A DNA stretch of 64,000 bases, from assembly GCF_025371035.1 (NCBI RefSeq), contig NZ_JANZXB010000005.1, positions 1 through 64,000 on the forward strand, given 5' to 3'. The DNA comes from Sphingomonas sp. LC-1. Lineage in GTDB: Bacteria > Pseudomonadota > Alphaproteobacteria > Sphingomonadales > Sphingomonadaceae. Position numbers and translations under genes: made by a program. This document shows positions 59,683 through 64,000 of this stretch, piece by piece; within the stretch, counting starts at the first letter, position 1, and every line of letters begins with the position of its first letter. The notes under the pieces were generated by a model. The model ran no database searches and was not told the DNA's origin. It saw only the letters and a program-made list of their open reading frames with translations.

Positions 59683-60984
59683 TCAGCCCATCAGCGGGAA
59701 GGCAAGGACCGCCATCCCGACCAGCGTCATGACCATGCACACCACGGCGGCGGGGACCAGCGTGAAGCGCTGGTGATCCGCCAGATCGATACCCGCTAGG
59801 CTGACTAAAAGATAGGTCGACGGCACCAGTGGGCTGAGCAGATGGACCGGCTGGCCCATCAGCGAGGCGCGGGCGATCGCCATCGGCGACACGCCGTAAT
59901 GCGCGCCCGCCTCGGCCAGGATCGGCAGCATCCCGAAGTAGAAGGCGTCGTTGGAGATGAAGAAGGTGAAGGGCAGGCTGAGCAGCGCGGTGATCGGCGC
60001 CATGTACGGCCCCAGGACGGGCGGGATGAAGCCGACGACTTCCTTGCTCATCGCCTCGACCATGCCGGTGCCCGACAGGATACCGGTAAAGATACCGGCG
60101 GCGAAGATCAGCGAGACGACCGACAGGACGTTGCCCGCATGGGCGGCGATCCGCTCCTTCTGCTCCGCGACCTGAGGATAGTTGACGATCATCGCGATCG
60201 CAAAGGCCAGCATCATCAGCACCGACAGCGGCAGGATACCCGAGACCAGACCGGCGATCAGCGCCAGCGTCAGCGCCCCGTTGAACCAACGCAGGTGCGG
60301 ACGGCGCGCCTCTGGGAATTGCGACACGGCCATGCCGGTGAAGGCGGTCGGCTCGTTGGACTTCACATGGCCGATGCGGCGGCGTTCCTTGCGACCGAAC
60401 CAGATCGCCAGGCCTATCAGGAAGGCGAGGCCAGCGATCATGCCGGGGATCAGCGGCAGGAACAGCGTCGCGGGATCGAGTTTCAGCGCGCTGGCGGCGC
60501 GGGCGGTTGGACCGCCCCAGGGCGTCAGGTTCATGATGCCGCTGGTGCTCATGAGCAGGCAACATAGATATAGCCGGTTCATGTCGTACCGCTTGTACAG
60601 CGGCAGCAGCGCGGCGATGGTGATGATGTAGGTCGTCGACCCGTCGCCATCCAGGCTGACGATCGCGCACAGCACGACCGTGCCGATCAGGATCGCCATC
60701 GGATCGCCGTGCACCACGCGCAACAGCCGGTTGACCAGCGGATCGAACAGCCCGGTATCGGTCATGATCGAAAAGAACAGGATTGCGAACAGCAGCATGA
60801 CGCCGGTCGGCGCCAGGTTCTTGATGCCGTCGATCATCATGTCGCCTAGGCCCGAGGCGAAACCGGCGATCAGCGCGAAGGCGGTGGGCACGACGATCAG
60901 CGCGACGAGCGGGGTCATCCGCTTTGTCATAATGAGCGTCATGAAGGTGGCGACCATCAGGAAGCCAAGCAGGGCAAGATCCAT
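59683..60984 (-). CDS. CitMHS-family metal-citrate transporter
   Basis: A 433-residue membrane protein of about 12 segments starting MDLALLGFLMVATFMTLIMT. It has the CitMHS features DTGLFDPLVNRLLR, VSLDGDGSTTYIITIAALLPLYKR, GIMNLTPWGGPTARAAS and FFISNDAFYFGMLPIL. The family imports citrate complexed with Mg, Ca or other divalent metals by proton symport. A TTG one codon upstream would give a two-Met start, but ATG 60984 is more likely. It lies between the OprP-like porin and the TerC-like gene in one operon. Confidence 0.92.
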   Translation of the reverse strand: MDLALLGFLMVATFMTLIMTKRMTPLVALIVVPTAFALIAGFASGLGDMMIDGIKNLAPTGVMLLFAILFFSIMTDTGLFDPLVNRLLRVVHGDPMAILIGTVVLCAIVSLDGDGSTTYIITIAALLPLYKRYDMNRLYLCCLLMSTSGIMNLTPWGGPTARAASALKLDPATLFLPLIPGMIAGLAFLIGLAIWFGRKERRRIGHVKSNEPTAFTGMAVSQFPEARRPHLRWFNGALTLALIAGLVSGILPLSVLMMLAFAIAMIVNYPQVAEQKERIAAHAGNVLSVVSLIFAAGIFTGILSGTGMVEAMSKEVVGFIPPVLGPYMAPITALLSLPFTFFISNDAFYFGMLPILAEAGAHYGVSPMAIARASLMGQPVHLLSPLVPSTYLLVSLAGIDLADHQRFTLVPAAVVCMVMTLVGMAVLAFPLMG

Positions 60985-61017
60985 CAAAGGATGCTCCGTG
61001 AGAGGAGAAGGGGGTGT

Positions 61018-62508
61018 TTAGAAGGTCACGGCGAGACGGGTGCCGATGGTCTCGCCGCTGTCGGGGCCGGTATAGGTCCCTGCGCGATTGTCGGTGTCCC
61101 AATGGACCCAGTTGAACTGGAGCCGGGTGAAGCTGTTGAGATACCAGTTCACGCCTGCCGTCGCGGCCCAGCCGCGCCCGCCGGTCAAGAGGCTGGTATA
61201 GTCGAGATTTTCGTAGCGCGCGGTCAGCTCGATCGCGCCCGGTCCGCCCTCGAAGATCGGCTTCAGGACACGCGGCTGGCCGAAGCTGCCGAGACGCGGA
61301 TTATAGGGGGGCAGGTCGCCGGTGACGAACCAGCCGCCCGATAGGCTCCACGCCTTGCTGAGGAAATCGGCACGGCCGCCAGTTAGGCGCGCGCGGCGCT
61401 CGCCCGCCTCGGCCATGACCCAGACCGGGCCGACATAGCCGCCCAGCTCCGCGCCGTAACCGGTGGTGCTGCGCCCGCCCAGCAGCGCGCCGGTCGACAC
61501 GCGCAACGCGCCGTTGAAGCGGCCGCCGATCACCGTGTTGCGGGTCAGCGTGGTCGCGCTGGCGGACAGCGCCTCGTCGAAACCCCATAGGCCGACATGC
61601 AGGACCGAATGGTCGCTCTTGACCGGGTTCCAGTGCGCGCGCCCCAGCACCGTGCGGCTGTCATTGCCGCCCTGGTTGCCATCGATCCGGTCGCCGGTCA
61701 GCGTCAGCGAGGCGTGGCCGGTCTTCCAGAACAGGCGCGGCATAATGCCGACGCCGTAGAAGCCGCGTTGCGGGATGATCGCCGTGGAGACGACGGTGCG
61801 CTCCATGAACGGCGTCGAGTCCGATCCCGTCGAGCCCTCGAACCCGCGATCGTTGAACAGATGCCCGGCACGCAGGTCGTAATCCAGGCCCGGCCGGATG
61901 CGGTTGCGCCAGCCGATAAAGGCGGTGACGATATCGACTTCATTCTCCGAAAAGTCGGACTCGAACTGATAGAAGAAATGGGTGCCGACCCCGCCTTCCA
62001 GACCCAGGCGCAGTGCACGCATACCCGTCGTCGTGATGTTGCGCCCGTCATAGCGCGATCCGAAGGTCGAGCTGACATCGGTCAGGATGCGGCCGCGCGG
62101 CTTGAAGGTATAGATACCGTCCGCCGAGTGGAAGACGGGCAGGCCCGCACCCCATTCGGTGGTGACCCCTGCCGCATTGGCCTGCCGCGCCTGCGCGACG
62201 TCGCGTTCGGCGGGGCCGGGGGGTACCAGCTGCGGCGCGAAGGGGCGGGTGACGGTATCGCGGCCGATCGTGTCGCTTTGCGCCAGTTGCGGCGCGGGCG
62301 GGGTGGTCGGGGCAGGAGCGGCAACCGGAGCGGGCGCGGCGGCGGTCGTACCCTCCAGCCGGTCGAGCCGGGCGCGCAGGGTCGCGATCTCGGCGGCCTG
62401 CTGGCGGACCAGCGCGGCGAGGTCGTCGTTGCTCGGCGTCTGGGCGAGCGCGGGGGTGGCGCCCAATAGGGCGACCAGCGCGGTGGCGGTTCGGATCGGG
62501 GTCATCAT
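61018..62508 (-). CDS. OprP/OprO-type outer-membrane porin
   Basis: A 496-residue porin with signal ending ATPALAQT, an N-terminal coiled-coil segment (LAALVRQQAAEIATLRARLDRLEG) and a Pro/Ala linker. The 16-strand barrel (TFKPRGRILTDVSSTFGSRYDGRN, RLGLEGGVGTHFFYQFESDFSENEV, GVNWYLNSFTRLQFNWVHWDTDNR) ends RLAVTF. OprP-family porins are anion-selective; here tricarboxylate is the likely solute, given the neighbours. It starts inside the stop of the binding-protein gene (ATGA). Confidence 0.88.
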   Translation of the reverse strand: MMTPIRTATALVALLGATPALAQTPSNDDLAALVRQQAAEIATLRARLDRLEGTTAAAPAPVAAPAPTTPPAPQLAQSDTIGRDTVTRPFAPQLVPPGPAERDVAQARQANAAGVTTEWGAGLPVFHSADGIYTFKPRGRILTDVSSTFGSRYDGRNITTTGMRALRLGLEGGVGTHFFYQFESDFSENEVDIVTAFIGWRNRIRPGLDYDLRAGHLFNDRGFEGSTGSDSTPFMERTVVSTAIIPQRGFYGVGIMPRLFWKTGHASLTLTGDRIDGNQGGNDSRTVLGRAHWNPVKSDHSVLHVGLWGFDEALSASATTLTRNTVIGGRFNGALRVSTGALLGGRSTTGYGAELGGYVGPVWVMAEAGERRARLTGGRADFLSKAWSLSGGWFVTGDLPPYNPRLGSFGQPRVLKPIFEGGPGAIELTARYENLDYTSLLTGGRGWAATAGVNWYLNSFTRLQFNWVHWDTDNRAGTYTGPDSGETIGTRLAVTF

Positions 62509-63581
62509 TTGGGGGCCTCTTGAACGAGAGTGGCGCGCCAGTCGGCCAGGAAGCGGCGGCGCTTGATCGTGTCGAGATTGACGAGAAGCTGCGGCCCGAC
62601 GCGGATCGGGCGCTGCTGTTCGGCGGACAGTCGCGGCGCACGGACATCGGCGCGCACCGGCAGCAGCCATCGCCGGGCGAGCAGCGTCTGGCCGGTGCGC
62701 GACAGCAGGAAGTCCAGGAAGAGCCGCGCCGCCGCCGGGTGCCGGGCATCGCGGGCGATGAAGGCGACGCGCGAGGCGACGATCGTATAGTCGCGCGGGA
62801 AGACCACCCGGATGTTCGGGTCGCGCATCGCACGGGTCAGTGCGTAGGGGCCGACGACATTGTACGCGATGGCGATCCGCCCCGCCGACACCGCGTCCAG
62901 CATCGGCTCGGTGGTGCGCGACAGCATCGGCCGGGTCGCCGCGATCGCCTGCACCAGCGAGCGGGTGTCGCGGGTGATCGCATGATCCTCGGTCAGGTAA
63001 AGATAACCGACATTGGACCGGGCGGGATCATAGGTCGCGACCTTGCCCGTCAGCGCCCCGCGACGGGTGCGGAGCAAGTGCTCGAACGCCTCGTGGGTGC
63101 GCGGCACCTGTCCGGCGGGGATCAGGCAGCGATTGGCGACGAAGGCGACCGGCTCGGCGGTGACGCCGTAACCCATATTCTTCCACACCGCCGTGGCGGG
63201 GAGTGCGGGCTTTTCGGGGCTGAGATAGGCTTGCGCATAGCCGTCGTTGATCAGCTTGGCCTGGAGGTCCATCGCCGACGACCAGACGACATCGGCCCCT
63301 GGTGCCTTGCCTCGCGCCTCGGCGACGACTCGGTCGTAGATGATGCTCGATTCCAGATCGTCATAGCGAACCCGGACGCCGGGATAGGTGCGGCGGAACG
63401 CCGCGATCAGCGGCTGCATCGCGGCGGTGTCGGCATTGCCATAAACGCGCACCATGCGCTCGCCGCGCGCATTGGCGACCAATGCGTCATAGGAGCGGGG
63501 ATAACCGGCCGGGCGCTGCGCATCGGTACGAGCGGGCACGACGGCACCCAGCATCAGCATCGATAGAATTACCATTCGCAT
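62505..63581 (-). CDS. Periplasmic solute-binding protein (SBP_bac_6/Fe-type fold)
   Basis: A 358-residue exported binding protein (signal MRMVILSMLMLGAVVPARTDA). It has ARGERMVRVYGNADTAAMQP, FRRTYPGVRVRYDDLESS, GADVVWSSAMDLQAKLINDG and IAYNVVGPYAL, typical of ABC substrate-binding proteins of the iron/spermidine type. No ABC permease or ATPase is nearby. It is first in the operon with an OprP porin and CitMHS carrier and divergent from a TctD-like regulator, so it may present ligand to a sensor kinase rather than feed an ABC importer. Confidence 0.85.
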   Translation of the reverse strand: MRMVILSMLMLGAVVPARTDAQRPAGYPRSYDALVANARGERMVRVYGNADTAAMQPLIAAFRRTYPGVRVRYDDLESSIIYDRVVAEARGKAPGADVVWSSAMDLQAKLINDGYAQAYLSPEKPALPATAVWKNMGYGVTAEPVAFVANRCLIPAGQVPRTHEAFEHLLRTRRGALTGKVATYDPARSNVGYLYLTEDHAITRDTRSLVQAIAATRPMLSRTTEPMLDAVSAGRIAIAYNVVGPYALTRAMRDPNIRVVFPRDYTIVASRVAFIARDARHPAAARLFLDFLLSRTGQTLLARRWLLPVRADVRAPRLSAEQQRPIRVGPQLLVNLDTIKRRRFLADWRATLVQEAPK

Positions 63582-63681
63582 CGTTCAGGTCCTCTCGCTT
63601 CCCGCCTCTGAGTTCGGGTAAGCTCAATGCCATGGATTATCCCGCCAAGCTGTCATCCGCCTTTCACGGAAGGTCCGCGTC

Positions 63682-64000
63682 ATGCGGATTCTGATCGTCG
63701 AGGACGATGCGGCGCTGGCGCGCGGGATCGTCGCGCTGCTGCGCGCGGCGGGCCATGCGGTCGATCATGTCGCGACCGGCGAGGACGCGTTGATGGTCGC
63801 GGCGGACGAAGCCTATGCGCTCGTCGTCCTGGACGTAGGGCTACCCGACATCGACGGCTTTGCGGTGCTCCAGACGCTGCGGCGTCGGGGCAACCGGGTG
63901 CCGGTGATGATGCTGACCGCGCGCGATGCGCTGGACGACCGGGTGCGCGGGCTTGACCTGGGGGCGGACGATTATCTCCGCAAGCCCTTCGCGCCGGAGG
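63682..64000 (+). CDS. OmpR/TctD-type response regulator, N-terminal part
   Basis: The first 106 residues of a response regulator are visible. MRILIVEDDAALARGIVALL holds the acidic pocket, the phosphoacceptor Asp is in VVLDVGLPDIDGF, Thr in MMLTARDAL and Lys in DYLRKPFAP. The DNA-binding domain lies beyond the window. Divergence from a binding protein/porin/CitMHS operon is the arrangement of TctD in tricarboxylate regulation, where the sensor TctE follows. The exact name remains an inference. Confidence 0.88.
   Translation, partial: MRILIVEDDAALARGIVALLRAAGHAVDHVATGEDALMVAADEAYALVVLDVGLPDIDGFAVLQTLRRRGNRVPVMMLTARDALDDRVRGLDLGADDYLRKPFAPE

Noticed and set aside
59654-61102. A 482-residue minus-strand open frame rich in Arg and Gly
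   Set aside because: It is an out-of-frame shadow of the CitMHS gene; the real frame shows membrane segments and family motifs.
1-64000. CRISPR arrays, tRNA and rRNA genes
   Set aside because: I saw no regularly spaced repeats and no recognisable tRNA or rRNA sequence; a tRNA scan would be needed to exclude one completely.

Overview
The window reads as a high-GC alphaproteobacterial chromosome segment, most likely a sphingomonad (Sphingomonas or a close relative). This is an inference from four TonB-dependent receptors in 64 kb, many LysR/short-chain-dehydrogenase pairs, a Tat-exported GMC oxidoreductase, a CitMHS/TctD-type citrate locus and the IS families present. I saw no rRNA, tRNA or CRISPR. 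All similarity statements come from reading the translated sequence, not from searches.

Layout. 1-660: nested insertion-sequence debris; an IS5-type element cuts an IS3 orfA, next to an IS481 tail. 659-6981: small regulator/oxidoreductase pairs (AraC-SDR, SDR-ArsR, AKR-LysR, LysR), several with clear inverted-repeat operators. 7112-17641: a catabolic block: outer-membrane MetA-like protein, Tat-exported GMC oxidoreductase, BenM-like LysR, then a tightly packed aldehyde DH, SDR, Zn-alcohol DH, aldehyde DH, family III CoA-transferase and CitE-like lyase. The enzyme order suggests stepwise oxidation of an alcohol to an acid, CoA activation and C-C cleavage. 17665-18454: IS630 and IS481 remnants flanking a fragment of dnaE2.

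18683-28241: LysR, STN-domain TonB receptor, SbmA/BacA-like ABC transporter, TldE, TldD, thioredoxin, an unrecognised protein and the stump of a thioredoxin reductase. The six intact genes from the receptor onward overlap or nearly abut. This is the best candidate for an undescribed system, perhaps import and dismantling of a modified peptide. 28481-36389: IS1182 debris, a TonB receptor/secreted phosphoesterase pair under a tandem TetR regulator, IS3 debris and a siderophore-type receptor. 36971-38700: an Ohr-OhrR-nitroreductase peroxide-stress locus with a 20-bp palindrome. 38968-44973: an apparent zinc-acquisition operon (COG0523 GTPase, DUF1826, M3 zinc peptidase, ZnuD-like receptor).

45283-58107: an S9 peptidase, more LysR/AraC-oxidoreductase pairs, a truncated paralogue of the first SDR, an old-yellow-enzyme reductase, an integrase remnant, a J-domain membrane protein, and lactonase/cupin/esterase genes. 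58338-64000: a hydrolase, TerC-like protein, CitMHS transporter, OprP-like porin and periplasmic binding protein in one operon, divergent from a TctD-type response regulator cut by the window edge. It looks like a regulated tricarboxylate-uptake locus.
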